Shown piece after piece: positions 6,831 to 15,118 of a DNA stretch of 64,000 bases. Every line of letters begins with the position of its first letter. Within the stretch, counting starts at the first letter, position 1. The notes under the pieces were generated by a model. That model ran no database searches. It saw only the letters and a program-made list of their open reading frames with translations, and was not told where the DNA came from. Source of the DNA: a virus; the IMG/VR virus record IMGVR_UViG_3300036790_000408, positions 1 through 64,000 of that record; one strand, 5' to 3'. The translations under genes and the position numbers were made by a program.

Positions 6831-7381
6831 CTCCGCCTCGATGCTGGGGTTTTTCGGCCGGCTATGGTGTCGACCTGGAAATTGAAGAGGGTGATTAAGT
6901 CGTCGCGGAGCGGGCGCGAGCCTGGTGGGCGACGATCCCGATCCAGCGCCAGAGCGATGGCGGCAAGCATTTCCTCGAACTCAAGCAGACGCATGATCCA
7001 CAGCGGGAAATGCCCTGCCGGCTTTCTGGTATGATACATGACGGTGGAGCGAGCCAGGCCAGTCCGATTGGCAAACTCGGAGAGAGTGCAACCCAATTTC
7101 TGGACCCGTTCGGCGAACTCCTGACCACTGGCGTCGCAGGTTTGTCGGTTAACGTAAACAATCGTTCCAGCAGAAGATGGCACCACCCTCTGACCGCCAT
7201 CTACGCGAAGCTTCTTCGGCGCGGGAACCGCTGGCGGTGGCAATTCCCACACCTCGATCGGCTTCACATTTACCGGCTTGAGCGTCCGCTTGCGCGTGCT
7301 GTGCCCTTGTGGCTGGAGCCTGAACGTGGACGGCCCCACCCCCGAGTTCTGAGGCTTATCTGTCACTATCTCGCACTCCAT
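6827..7381 (-). CDS. HTH transcriptional regulator
   Basis: 184-aa protein. The first 90 residues are basic and proline-rich (LPPPAVPAPKKLRVD). The C-terminal half has a Cro/CI-like helix-turn-helix: EFAERVQKLGCTLSEFANRT then GLARSTVMYHTRK. It stands alone between the rightward small genes and the repeat protein, like a lysogeny or early/late switch regulator, but no cognate integrase is visible. Its promoter has a perfect TATAAT. Confidence 0.65.
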   Translation of the reverse strand: MECEIVTDKPQNSGVGPSTFRLQPQGHSTRKRTLKPVNVKPIEVWELPPPAVPAPKKLRVDGGQRVVPSSAGTIVYVNRQTCDASGQEFAERVQKLGCTLSEFANRTGLARSTVMYHTRKPAGHFPLWIMRLLEFEEMLAAIALALDRDRRPPGSRPLRDDLITLFNFQVDTIAGRKTPASRRS

Positions 7382-7396
7382 ATCGCCTGCAACACA

Positions 7397-7402
7397 ATTA
7401 TA
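7397..7402 (-). promoter_or_regulatory. -10 box of the HTH regulator promoter
   Basis: A perfect TATAAT on the minus strand lies 15 nt before the HTH gene's ATG. The -35 position is weak (TGTTCT with a 16-nt spacer), as in promoters that need an activator. Confidence 0.4.
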
Positions 7403-7482
7403 CTTGTGCCAGAGTCATAGAACATGCAACGGTCCTTGCTTGTCCGTCGGGCTACAAAGACTTAATCCAAGGAGTTCATAAA

Positions 7483-9111
7483 ATGCCTGAGATATCATCA
7501 CTAAACCTAGGGGAAGTCATCCCATATACTACGAACAATTTACCCTTGTTCTCACCCATGAGCGCGATCCAGATCACCGGCAGCGGCGATCCACTGGTCG
7601 CCACCTTCACCATGGATGGCAACGCCAACGTCGCTAATGGGCCTGGACTAAGCATCATCACAACCCCAGTCCCACCGCTAACTCTCACCAAAGCCGAATA
7701 CACGACGCCTGCCGAGTCCGCAACGGCAGTGCAGGCAGCCCTGCGGCAGATCGAAATCGCGCCACTCCAGCCGGGCGGAGGAACTGATCTCAAGTACGGC
7801 TACCAGGGCGATATCACGATGTACATCACAGTGACCGACGTCGTCACCAACCAAGCGGTCACCGTCGCCATTAACGACATGGAGGATCCGCCACCCTCAG
7901 ATCCCCATACCACGGTCGCGGCCGGACAGAGCTACATCGTACCGCTCGGCATCGATACGGCGGGTGTACAGGTCACTGGCTACGTGACCAATAATGGCAC
8001 GCTGAACAGCGCAACGATCAACTCCGGTGGCGTGCTGAGTAATGCCGGCACCCTGATCGGCACCGTAGTCGGTTCCGGCGGCCTGCTGACCGAGCAATGG
8101 GCATCACTCGATTACGGCACGATCATCGAAGCCGGAGGTCAGGAGCAAATCTATAACGGCGGCGCGGGAGGCGGATCGCATAACGCAGTTATCCATGGCA
8201 CCCAGTCGATCAATGGCGCGTATACCTATAATCCGGAGGTGTACTCCGGCGGTCAATTGCTGGTAAGTGGCGGCAACATCATCGAAACTTACTATAATGC
8301 AGGCCAAAGTTACAGCGCGGTAATCAACAATGGGGGTTTGGAAGTCGTCTCCGGACAGGTCGGCGGCGATGCCGGATACTGGGGCATCGCCAATGGCACC
8401 ATCGTCATGAGTGGCGGCACGCTGCAAGTACACGCCGGAGGCGAGGCGATCAATGCCGCGGTCTACTCGGGCGGCACCATGGACAACGACTCGTTCTCGA
8501 TCGGCGCGTCACTCAATGGCACGATGAACGATAATGCCGGCGGCACGGCGACCGGGACCGCGATTGGTGGTGGCGGCGTCATGGACGTGTGGGGTGGCAG
8601 CGTGGCGCAGGCAACGGCCATCTCTTCGGCTGGCACAGAGGCGGTAGAGGGCGGCGGGAGCTCGACCGGCACCACGATCGGATCCGGAGGCTTCGAAGGC
8701 GTCTGGGGCGACAGCGCGGGCAACATCATCTACGCCGGCGGCAAGGAGGCAGTTTACAACGGCGGCGTCGATAGCGGCACCTGGATCGGCTCGGGAGGGA
8801 TGGAGTTCATCCGCGCCGGAGGTATCGAGAATGGCACCGTGACCTTTGGTGGCGGCAACGGAGCGTTGACCCTGCAAACCGCCGCCAGCGGCTATTGGAG
8901 CGCCGACATCGCCGGCTTTGCCAAAGGCAACTCGATCGATTTCTCGGATATAGGCTTCTCCAAAGGAGAGCAGGACATGTTCTCCGGCGGAGTGCTGTAT
9001 CTGGCGAGCGGCAGCGAGCATGCCGCTCTGCAATTTGCCGGCGGTTACACGACAGCCAGTTTCAAGCTTTCAAGCGATGGTGCTGGCGGGACGCTTGTAA
9101 CCCACACCTGA
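7483..9111 (+). CDS. AIDA/autotransporter-type strand-loop-strand repeat protein
   Basis: 542-aa protein after AAGGAG. Residues 1-145 form a beta domain (ALRQIEIAPLQPGGGTDLKY) like those at the N-termini of large secreted bacterial repeat proteins. Residues 150-470 are degenerate GG-containing repeats of about 20 residues (such as INSGGVLSNAG, AGGKEAVYNGG, SGGMEFIRAGG) of the autotransporter passenger type, which fold as a beta-solenoid. The end, GFAKGNSIDF and SDGAGGTLVT, is the usual cap of such proteins. There is no signal peptide or membrane barrel. It has its own terminator, so it may be a moron gene coding for a surface or virion adhesin; this is inference. Confidence 0.7.
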   Translation: MPEISSLNLGEVIPYTTNNLPLFSPMSAIQITGSGDPLVATFTMDGNANVANGPGLSIITTPVPPLTLTKAEYTTPAESATAVQAALRQIEIAPLQPGGGTDLKYGYQGDITMYITVTDVVTNQAVTVAINDMEDPPPSDPHTTVAAGQSYIVPLGIDTAGVQVTGYVTNNGTLNSATINSGGVLSNAGTLIGTVVGSGGLLTEQWASLDYGTIIEAGGQEQIYNGGAGGGSHNAVIHGTQSINGAYTYNPEVYSGGQLLVSGGNIIETYYNAGQSYSAVINNGGLEVVSGQVGGDAGYWGIANGTIVMSGGTLQVHAGGEAINAAVYSGGTMDNDSFSIGASLNGTMNDNAGGTATGTAIGGGGVMDVWGGSVAQATAISSAGTEAVEGGGSSTGTTIGSGGFEGVWGDSAGNIIYAGGKEAVYNGGVDSGTWIGSGGMEFIRAGGIENGTVTFGGGNGALTLQTAASGYWSADIAGFAKGNSIDFSDIGFSKGEQDMFSGGVLYLASGSEHAALQFAGGYTTASFKLSSDGAGGTLVTHT

Positions 9112-9170
9112 ACCTGATACGCATCATCTCGGGCAGGACGCTAATCCTTTCTTCCGTGTGTGAGGGGCTA

Positions 9171-9203
9171 AGGCCTCCGAGGTGTGAACTCGGGGGCCTT
9201 TTC
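9171..9203 (+). terminator. rho-independent terminator after the repeat protein
   Basis: GGCCTCCGA pairs with TCGGGGGCC across a short loop and is followed by TTTTCT on the plus strand. It sits 60 nt after the repeat-protein stop and just before the end of the convergent leftward gene. Confidence 0.7.
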
Positions 9204-9204
9204 T

Positions 9205-9462
9205 CTATCCGGCGGCCTGATCTTTGATCTTGTCGAGCCCCTCGATGATAAACTGCTCGATCGCAGCGCTCCTAGACAACTTGCCGTACTGCACGCGGTC
9301 GATCTCTAGCTCAAGGCGCGTGATCAGCTCAGCCGGCAGACTGACGGCTATGGAGCGCATGACGCCCCGCGTTGTCGTCTGCCTCATTCCGCCCGGCAGG
9401 TATCGAAACCTCTCTTTCTTCGGCTTCTCTTCGCCTTCTGGCTGCTTCCTCGATAGCCTCAT
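9205..9462 (-). CDS. ribbon-helix-helix DNA-binding protein
   Basis: 85 aa. A basic N-terminal tail precedes the CopG/Arc-type core: strand RSIAVSLPAELI, helix RLELEIDRVQYG, then LSRSAAIEQFIIEGL. Start at ATG 9462 is supported by AGGAG 6-7 nt upstream, although this makes a 134-nt out-of-phase overlap with the end of the upstream gene; ATG 9387 would shorten the overlap but has a weaker ribosome-binding site. Probably a small repressor co-expressed with the gene it overlaps. Confidence 0.7.
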   Translation of the reverse strand: MRLSRKQPEGEEKPKKERFRYLPGGMRQTTTRGVMRSIAVSLPAELITRLELEIDRVQYGKLSRSAAIEQFIIEGLDKIKDQAAG

Positions 9463-10282
9463 AGTGTTCTCCTAATCGATCTAGTGTCGCGATCAGCACA
9501 CCTGCCGCGGTGTATATCAGCCGGGTGAGCGACCGCTGTTTGTTCGACGCCCTGGCAATCTGACTGAATGACTTGCCCGAGATAATAACGTCAATCAGCA
9601 ATGGCAACGCATCCTTGCCCACGACAGCCGCCGTGGCCTGCCAGGCGATCAGGTAGCGCACTCGGGTGGGTGTGGGTCCATCGGACGGCCCGAAGCCGCC
9701 AGGGGGCATCCCAAGCTGCTTGGCAGCCTGCATGCCGATCTCGCCGCGCTCGTAGTCGGCACGAAACTTGCGCGCGGCCACGCCCTGAGATTTACCGATG
9801 ATGCCGTTGTCGACCAGGTACTCGACCTGATCGCGAGCCTTGATGTTGTGTACCTGCTTGGCCTCGCGGCGCCGCGGATTGGTGTCGTCGGGATCGCGCC
9901 ACGTCGCGGTGACCGCGGTGCCGGTCTTCAGCCGGTGCTCCGTCTCGTCGTGCTTGAGGGCGATGATGCGCTTACGCGTCGCGGCCTGCGTCTCCTTGGC
10001 GGAGGCAATCGGATACGGCTTACGCTTGATCTCGATTTGTGCGCGCAGCATCGGCCGCGTTTTGCGCGGCCATGGCTTCGGTTCGACATCGACCGGAATA
10101 TTTTTGATGTTGACGCGCACGCCGACCAATCGAAAGCCAATCGGCCGCACCGGCACCACTTTTGACACCTGGAAGGCGCTTTTCCGACTTTTCGACCAGA
10201 ATAGGTCTCCCACCACAGGCTCTCGCTTGAGCACTTCGTGCGAAAAGATGTGCTCGAAGACCCCCACCTTTGTCGTCCTCAT
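9329..10282 (-). CDS. DUF6456-like regulatory protein
   Basis: 317 aa from ATG 10282 (MRTTKVGVFEH) after GAGGAACGGA. Basic throughout. The centre carries AARKFRADYERGEIG and the C-terminal third RYLIAWQATAAVVG ... TLDRLGEHY, resembling the C-terminal domain of DUF6456 proteins, alphaproteobacterial and phage DNA-binding-type proteins without a defined role. It diverges from the rightward replication block, with TTGACA at 10339-10344 in the intergenic gap as a possible -35 for the rightward side. Its last 44 codons overlap the ribbon-helix-helix gene in another frame. Confidence 0.5.
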   Translation of the reverse strand: MRTTKVGVFEHIFSHEVLKREPVVGDLFWSKSRKSAFQVSKVVPVRPIGFRLVGVRVNIKNIPVDVEPKPWPRKTRPMLRAQIEIKRKPYPIASAKETQAATRKRIIALKHDETEHRLKTGTAVTATWRDPDDTNPRRREAKQVHNIKARDQVEYLVDNGIIGKSQGVAARKFRADYERGEIGMQAAKQLGMPPGGFGPSDGPTPTRVRYLIAWQATAAVVGKDALPLLIDVIISGKSFSQIARASNKQRSLTRLIYTAAGVLIATLDRLGEHYEAIEEAARRRREAEEREVSIPAGRNEADDNAGRHALHSRQSAG

Positions 10283-10378
10283 TCCGTTCCTCTGGCGCCG
10301 ACTCGATCGAACCATCTAGCACAGATGCCCGATCAATGTTGACAGGTGAGTAGGATATGTGGAAATTTACTACCCATC

Positions 10379-10570
10379 ATGGCAAAAATCAAACGCCCCA
10401 TCACGGAGCAGAAAATCCGCAGCTACACGTTCTGGACGCCGCACCAGGTCGCGTACCTCCAGGCCCTCAAGGATCGTGACCTCATAAGCGAGGCCGAGGC
10501 GATGAGGAGGATTTTGGACAAGGAGATCAACAGCGATTCGGACTGGTGGAAAAAGGAACCTACCAATTAG
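10379..10570 (+). CDS. small protein upstream of helicase, 63 aa
   Basis: From ATG 10379 (MAKIKRPITEQ). A strand-like start (IRSYTFWTPHQVAYL) is followed by two helices (DLISEAEAMRRILDKEI), compatible with a ribbon-helix-helix fold. Lies 21 nt before the DnaB gene and may regulate it. Family not certain. Confidence 0.5.
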   Translation: MAKIKRPITEQKIRSYTFWTPHQVAYLQALKDRDLISEAEAMRRILDKEINSDSDWWKKEPTN

Positions 10571-10591
10571 CCACGACGGGAGGTAATATTT

Positions 10592-13048
10592 TTGGACGCT
10601 ATGCCATGGGGTGGCATTGGGACTGACCGATTACCACCGTCGAGCACGCAAGCCGAGCAAGCCCTCCTGGGAGCGCTCTTACGCAACAATAAAGTCGCTG
10701 AAAAGGTAGCGTTTCTACGCCCACATCACTTCGTTGATCCAATCAATGGAAAGACGTTCGAAGAGGCTATGAAGCTGATCGGCCAGCAACGCGTGGTCGA
10801 TACAGTAATCATGTCAACAATCCTGGAGCCAAGCCCAGCCTACGATCCGTTCGGCGGCGTGGTGCCGTACCTGAACGGCCTGACCGTGGCCATGATCGGC
10901 ATCATCAACGCCAACGATTACGCCAAAGTCGTGCGCGACATGTGGCTGCGCCGGCAGTTGATCGACATCGGCACCGATCTGGTCAACAGCTCATTCGGCA
11001 CCGAGAGCGCTAGCGATCCACTGGCGCACGCCCGGCGCATCATCAATGAGATCGAGGAGATATCCGCCGGCGCCGAGTCACTGACCGGCAACATGGTCAG
11101 CCTGGAAGTCGCGGTCGATGCGGCACTCCAGGCGATGGAGGATGCCAAGAAGTTCGGCGCGTCAGGGATCTCGACCGGCTTTCGCTGCATCGACGCGCGG
11201 CTGGGCGGTCTCGAGGACGGATTGGTGTACGCGATCGGAGGCCGACCAGGTTCGGGCAAAGAGCAGCCAATCGATACACCCACACTAACCCCGACCGGGT
11301 GGGTTCCGCTTGGCACCTTGGCGCCAGGAGATATGGTCATCGGTCAAAATGGTAAACCAACACGAGTCGTGGCGGTCCATCCGCAGGGGATAAAGCAGGC
11401 TTATCGAGTGATATTCCGCGACCTCACTTCCACAGAATGTGGCGCAAATCACCTGTGGCATGTCGCCTCGGCCGGTGGGCGCTCGCGCCTGAAGTTCAAA
11501 ACACGAACCACGCTGGAAATGCTGGATGGAGGGATGTGCTGGGCAAAGAAGGATGGACGTAAGGGCGCGAAGTGGCGAATACCACTCGTTGAGCCGATAG
11601 CCTTTCGCGAGGTCACATTGCCCATCGATCCCTACATCCTGGGTGTCTTGATCGGCGATGGAACTACGGGCGGGCGTGATCTGCGGTTTTCTAACCCAGA
11701 TATAGATTGGGATATACGCGAACGCGTAAGGCACCGGCTCCCTGTCGGCATTACAATGCGGGAGAACCGCTCGAATTCATGTCCATATTACAGCCTAAGA
11801 GGGCCAGGAAGACGAACCTATAGGGCGCTTATTGCGGCGATGGGCCTCAATGTAAAAAGCGGCAAAAAATTCATCCCCAACGAATATAAGTTCGGGTCCA
11901 TCTCGCAGCGAACCGACCTGTTGCATGGACTAATGGATACGGATGGATCGTGCGGCGATCGAAACCGAGTGAGCTTTTCCACAACATCTCAAATGCTAGC
12001 CGTGGATATCTGCGATCTCGTGCGTTCATTGGGAGGAGTTGCAATCATCCGCCAATCCGACCGATCAGCCGACGATAAAGGAATTGAATACAGCGTAAAT
12101 GTGAAGATGGCGACATGTCCGTTTTCCAACATCAGAAAATCCTCTAGGTGGCGGAACCCACCCCCTCCATCCAAGTATATCCACGACATTGTACCTTCCA
12201 GACTGGTCGAGCAGCGGTGCATCACCGTCGCAGCCGAGGACGGCCTGTACGTGACGAACGACTACATCATCACGCACAATAGCTCGCTCGGCCACCAGAT
12301 AGCGCTGCATGCGGCTGGGAACGGTGTGGGCGTCCTGGAGCTCTCCCTGGAGATGTCTCGCACCCAGTTAGGCCGTAGGGCGCTCTCCATCGCCTCTGGG
12401 GTGCCCCTAAAGCGCATGAAGGAGGGCACCGCAACCATCGAGGATGGTGTGGCTCTGCATCACGCGCGGGGGAAGCTCGCGAAGCTGCCACTGACCATCG
12501 ATGACGCCATGGGCCAAACGCGCTTGCAGATCGCCGCCAAGATCCGCGCGGCGGCCCGCAAGAAAGGGCGCGTGGGGCTGGTGCTGGTGGATCATATCAA
12601 CCTGATCAAGGCTGAGGACGGCGACCACGGACCCACCCATTCGACCGGCGAGAACAGCCACATGATGCTGCAGATCGCCAAGGACAACAACGTCGTGGTG
12701 ATCGAGCTGGTGCAGCTCAACCGCGGTCCGGAGAGCCGGGAGGACAAGCGTCCCAATCTCGGCGACCTGAGGCAGAGCGGCGACATCGAGCAAGACGCCT
12801 ATGCGGTCGGATTTGCCTACCGGGATGAACTCTACATCGGCGGCGACCCAATCCAGCAAGAGGGCGAGAACTTCGACAAATTTCAGGCCCGCCAAGAGTC
12901 GCGCGGCCAACGAAAGCTAAAAAGCGCAGGGAAAGCTGAGCTGATCTGGGGAAAGGTTCGAGATGGGGAAACCGGCACCGACCATTTGTTTTTCGATGGA
13001 AAAACAACATCGTTCAGCGAACCAGTGGCCGACGATGCGCCGCTGTAG
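10592..13048 (+). CDS. dnaB: DnaB-type replicative helicase interrupted by an intein
   Basis: 818-aa precursor, about 478 aa after splicing. Residues 1-170 are the N-terminal DnaB domain (PPSSTQAEQALLGALL). The RecA-like domain has its Walker A split: GGRPGSGK ends at residue 223, the intein fills 224-563, and SSLGHQIALH resumes at 564. Walker B is GLVLVDHINLI, and a late motif QLNRGPESREDKR followed by DLRQSGDIEQDA is typical of DnaB. The start is a TTG at 10592, with GGGAGG 8 nt upstream; the ATG at 10601 is too far away (17 nt). DnaB unwinds the fork as a hexamer; the DUF1376 gene follows 12 nt later. Splicing is required to restore ATP binding. Confidence 0.95.
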   Translation: MDAMPWGGIGTDRLPPSSTQAEQALLGALLRNNKVAEKVAFLRPHHFVDPINGKTFEEAMKLIGQQRVVDTVIMSTILEPSPAYDPFGGVVPYLNGLTVAMIGIINANDYAKVVRDMWLRRQLIDIGTDLVNSSFGTESASDPLAHARRIINEIEEISAGAESLTGNMVSLEVAVDAALQAMEDAKKFGASGISTGFRCIDARLGGLEDGLVYAIGGRPGSGKEQPIDTPTLTPTGWVPLGTLAPGDMVIGQNGKPTRVVAVHPQGIKQAYRVIFRDLTSTECGANHLWHVASAGGRSRLKFKTRTTLEMLDGGMCWAKKDGRKGAKWRIPLVEPIAFREVTLPIDPYILGVLIGDGTTGGRDLRFSNPDIDWDIRERVRHRLPVGITMRENRSNSCPYYSLRGPGRRTYRALIAAMGLNVKSGKKFIPNEYKFGSISQRTDLLHGLMDTDGSCGDRNRVSFSTTSQMLAVDICDLVRSLGGVAIIRQSDRSADDKGIEYSVNVKMATCPFSNIRKSSRWRNPPPPSKYIHDIVPSRLVEQRCITVAAEDGLYVTNDYIITHNSSLGHQIALHAAGNGVGVLELSLEMSRTQLGRRALSIASGVPLKRMKEGTATIEDGVALHHARGKLAKLPLTIDDAMGQTRLQIAAKIRAAARKKGRVGLVLVDHINLIKAEDGDHGPTHSTGENSHMMLQIAKDNNVVVIELVQLNRGPESREDKRPNLGDLRQSGDIEQDAYAVGFAYRDELYIGGDPIQQEGENFDKFQARQESRGQRKLKSAGKAELIWGKVRDGETGTDHLFFDGKTTSFSEPVADDAPL
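11261..12280 (+). mobile_element. class 3-type intein with LAGLIDADG homing endonuclease, in DnaB Walker A
   Basis: Encodes residues 224-563 (340 aa) of the DnaB precursor. The first residue is Glu (EQPIDTPTLTPTGW), not the Cys, Ser or Ala nucleophile of class 1/2 inteins. The Trp-Cys-Thr set that marks class 3 inteins is present: Trp in block B (ANHLWHV), Cys in block F (RCITV) and Thr in block G (IITHN). It ends in HN followed by Ser as +1 residue. Two dodecapeptide endonuclease motifs, ILGVLIGDG (about residue 348) and LLHGLMDTDG (about 443), each keep an acidic residue, so homing activity is plausible. The insertion point between GSGK and S is a known DnaB intein site. Confidence 0.92.
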
Positions 13049-13060
13049 CGGTGCGACACC

Positions 13061-13894
13061 ATGACCAAGGCTTGGTACAAGCGCTATCCGTCGGACTTTC
13101 TCCACGGCACGGCAATGCTCTCCTGCGAGGAGAAAGGAGCCTATACTGTTGCGCTCGACCTAATGTACGAGCGCGGCGGACCAATACCAAATGACGGCGT
13201 GTGGATCGCAAGAATGTGCGGCTGTTCAGTTCGTAAATGGACCCAAACATTACTTCCAGCACTTATCGCCGCAGGAAAACTATGGATTAACGATGGAAAG
13301 GTCAGCAACGGAAGGATGGAATTCGAGACCCAGATCAGTGACGAGCGGAGCGAAACCGCACGCGAGTCGGGTCGGAAAGGGGGGCTCGGGAAGGCCGAAA
13401 GGGCAGCCTCCAAAAAAATTATCTCGGATTTATCTCCGATTTATCCCCCCGATAAATCCGAGATAATCGAGACAGAGTTGAATGAAAACAATGACATGGC
13501 TCTAGCTGACTCAGAGACTCAGAAAGAAAGAAAGAAAGACAGACAGACGGCGCGGGCGCGAGAGGACGCTTGCAGGACGCCGGAGGAATATGCCAAAGCT
13601 GCCCTGGGCTACGCCCCCAGCGACGTGACGGTAAATTCGATCGGTCACATCGTCTGCGGCGACTGGGATTTGGATTATGTCGCCGACAAGGTCTTCGAAG
13701 CAGCGCGAATTGATCCGGCGGCGTGGCAAGGCGATCTGAAACCCGTCATCCGATGGCTGCTTGCTGGCACCACCCCGAAGGACATCGTGCGCGGGATCGA
13801 GCGGCACTACGCCCTCGGGCGTGACCCCCCAAGGTTCTCCTTCGCCCTCTTCGATGCTTTCATCATCCGATCGCTGGCGCCGGCGGCGGACTGA
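13061..13894 (+). CDS. DUF1376 (YdaU-type) replication-associated protein
   Basis: 277 aa. The N-terminal 90 residues match DUF1376 (WYKRYPSDFLHGTAMLSCEE, then GAYTVALDLMYERGGPIPND), a winged-helix-like domain found in phage replication-initiation proteins. A low-complexity charged linker (ETQKERKKDRQTARAR) separates a C-terminal domain (WDLDYVADKVFEAARI). Placed 12 nt after dnaB, it is the likely helicase loader or origin-binding partner, by position rather than proof. Confidence 0.8.
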   Translation: MTKAWYKRYPSDFLHGTAMLSCEEKGAYTVALDLMYERGGPIPNDGVWIARMCGCSVRKWTQTLLPALIAAGKLWINDGKVSNGRMEFETQISDERSETARESGRKGGLGKAERAASKKIISDLSPIYPPDKSEIIETELNENNDMALADSETQKERKKDRQTARAREDACRTPEEYAKAALGYAPSDVTVNSIGHIVCGDWDLDYVADKVFEAARIDPAAWQGDLKPVIRWLLAGTTPKDIVRGIERHYALGRDPPRFSFALFDAFIIRSLAPAAD

Positions 13895-13942
13895 GAAATA
13901 AAAGCATTGCGGCAAGGGTCCATGATGGTATTAATCGGCCGC

Positions 13943-14154
13943 GACGGACCAAACACGGATCCTCCCCCAACAGACCATCGTCCGTCATGGACTACCCCAA
14001 TGAGGCCGGGCCTCTCTCTGACCGAGATCCACCCTCGCGCCGCCCGGCCTCATATATTTCTTGACACCGCTACCGACCATGAGCATCATCCCAAACGACA
14101 AGCAGTTTCCTCTTTATAAAACGAGTCCCATGCTGATATCGGTTTCTGCTTGTC
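13943..14154 (+). ncRNA. structured noncoding element, small relative of the 16.5-kb hairpin chain
   Basis: This 288-nt gap between genes has no convincing reading frame but holds stacked hairpins. GACGGAC (13943-13949) pairs with GTCCGTC (13980-13986) around exactly 30 nt. A 12-bp stem (14000-14011 with 14042-14053, core TGAGGCCGGGC) also encloses exactly 30 nt. GACAAGCAG (14097-14105) pairs with CTGCTTGTC (14146-14154). GTCC-GTCAT-GGAC (13980-13992) is an alternative small hairpin with the same GTCAT loop as at 16533-16549. The 14000 hairpin matches the one at 17130 in stem (C-G replacing U-A) and in the loop bases GACC.A.ATCC. Strand assumed from flanking genes. Confidence 0.55.
14061..14089 (+). 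promoter_or_regulatory. possible sigma-70-type promoter
   Basis: TTGACA at 14061-14066, a 17-nt spacer and CATCAT (four of six consensus bases) at 14084-14089, about 95 nt before the zinc-finger gene. It would transcribe the last hairpin of the structured element and the two following genes. Confidence 0.35.
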
Positions 14155-14182
14155 ACAGATCGGAACCGACCAGGGAGTTACC

Positions 14183-15118
14183 ATGATTTGTCCACACTGC
14201 GGCCAAACGCAAGCTGAGACGGCTATGGGGAAGGCGCTCAACAGCGCTGGCTTCCACACCCCTGCGCAGCGTCTTGAAATATTGATGACCGAGGTGTTCG
14301 GCAAGTACCCTGGACTTGATGGACCTGACCACGAGAAACGTTACAAATACATAATGGAAGGTCAGGTCGAGGCTGAGTGGTTCACCAACCTCCTGATGAA
14401 AAATCACCAACCTGGTGTCATGTCGGGATGGGTTAGCGCATTGCTCCGCGCACAGGGGGAGAAGCGGGCGCAGGCAGCGAAAGCTGCTTCCCAAGAGCGG
14501 CCTTCTGTCGCAGCGACCAAGCCAATACCCCGCCCAGTCGTGGCGGGTGTCACCAATCAGGATCGGCGGGCCACATCACTCTCGAAACCCATCACTCTTA
14601 CGCCCGTCGGTCCTGATCCCAAAGCGAAGATCCAGGCGGCTAAGCCCGTTACCCCACCCGTGAAGCAATCTCCGAAGATGACGATGACATTCGCGCAATC
14701 TCATCGTCGGTACAAAGAGATCAATGACAAGCACAAGGCGGCAGAGGATGCTCGATTGAGCGCCGAGATCGATCGGAAGAACAAGATCGAAATCAACAAG
14801 AGAGAGCAGCGCGAAGCTGCTATGTTCAGACATCGTCTTGGCCTTCGCAGGACAGACGATGGTAAGCTCATTCTCAATTCGAGTATGTCTGTGTGCTTCT
14901 CGTTCAGTTCCAATTTAAAACAGAGATCACAAACCGATTGGGAAGACGGCGAGGCGATAAAATTGCTACTGGATGCCGCGCATGGATGGAATGATCAAGA
15001 TGGCAACCTGCTCAAGGATGTCATTGATGGTACGGAACAAATGGATGCGGCTGTAAAAGAGGCCCGGGAACACTACAAAAGCCGCAACATCTATCGTGAG
15101 ATTATGGAAGATGCGTAG
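14183..15118 (+). CDS. zinc-binding protein with coiled-coil tail, 311 aa
   Basis: Start at ATG 14183 (MICPHCGQTQAETAMGKAL), with GGGAG 5 nt upstream; the frame is open earlier but without a better start. A CxxC pair at the N-terminus suggests a zinc knuckle. The middle is a basic, proline-rich linker, followed by a charged helix (EINKREQREAAMFRHRL). No catalytic motif. It lies between two structured noncoding elements, so an RNA- or DNA-binding role is possible but unproven. Confidence 0.6.
   Translation: MICPHCGQTQAETAMGKALNSAGFHTPAQRLEILMTEVFGKYPGLDGPDHEKRYKYIMEGQVEAEWFTNLLMKNHQPGVMSGWVSALLRAQGEKRAQAAKAASQERPSVAATKPIPRPVVAGVTNQDRRATSLSKPITLTPVGPDPKAKIQAAKPVTPPVKQSPKMTMTFAQSHRRYKEINDKHKAAEDARLSAEIDRKNKIEINKREQREAAMFRHRLGLRRTDDGKLILNSSMSVCFSFSSNLKQRSQTDWEDGEAIKLLLDAAHGWNDQDGNLLKDVIDGTEQMDAAVKEAREHYKSRNIYREIMEDA

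Noticed and set aside
10339-10378. Rightward promoter before the replication block
   Set aside because: TTGACA is present, but no convincing -10 lies at 16-18 nt, so it is mentioned only as a possibility.
13907-14119. 70-aa rightward ORF
   Set aside because: No ribosome-binding site, unnatural composition, and it lies over the paired arms of the structured element.
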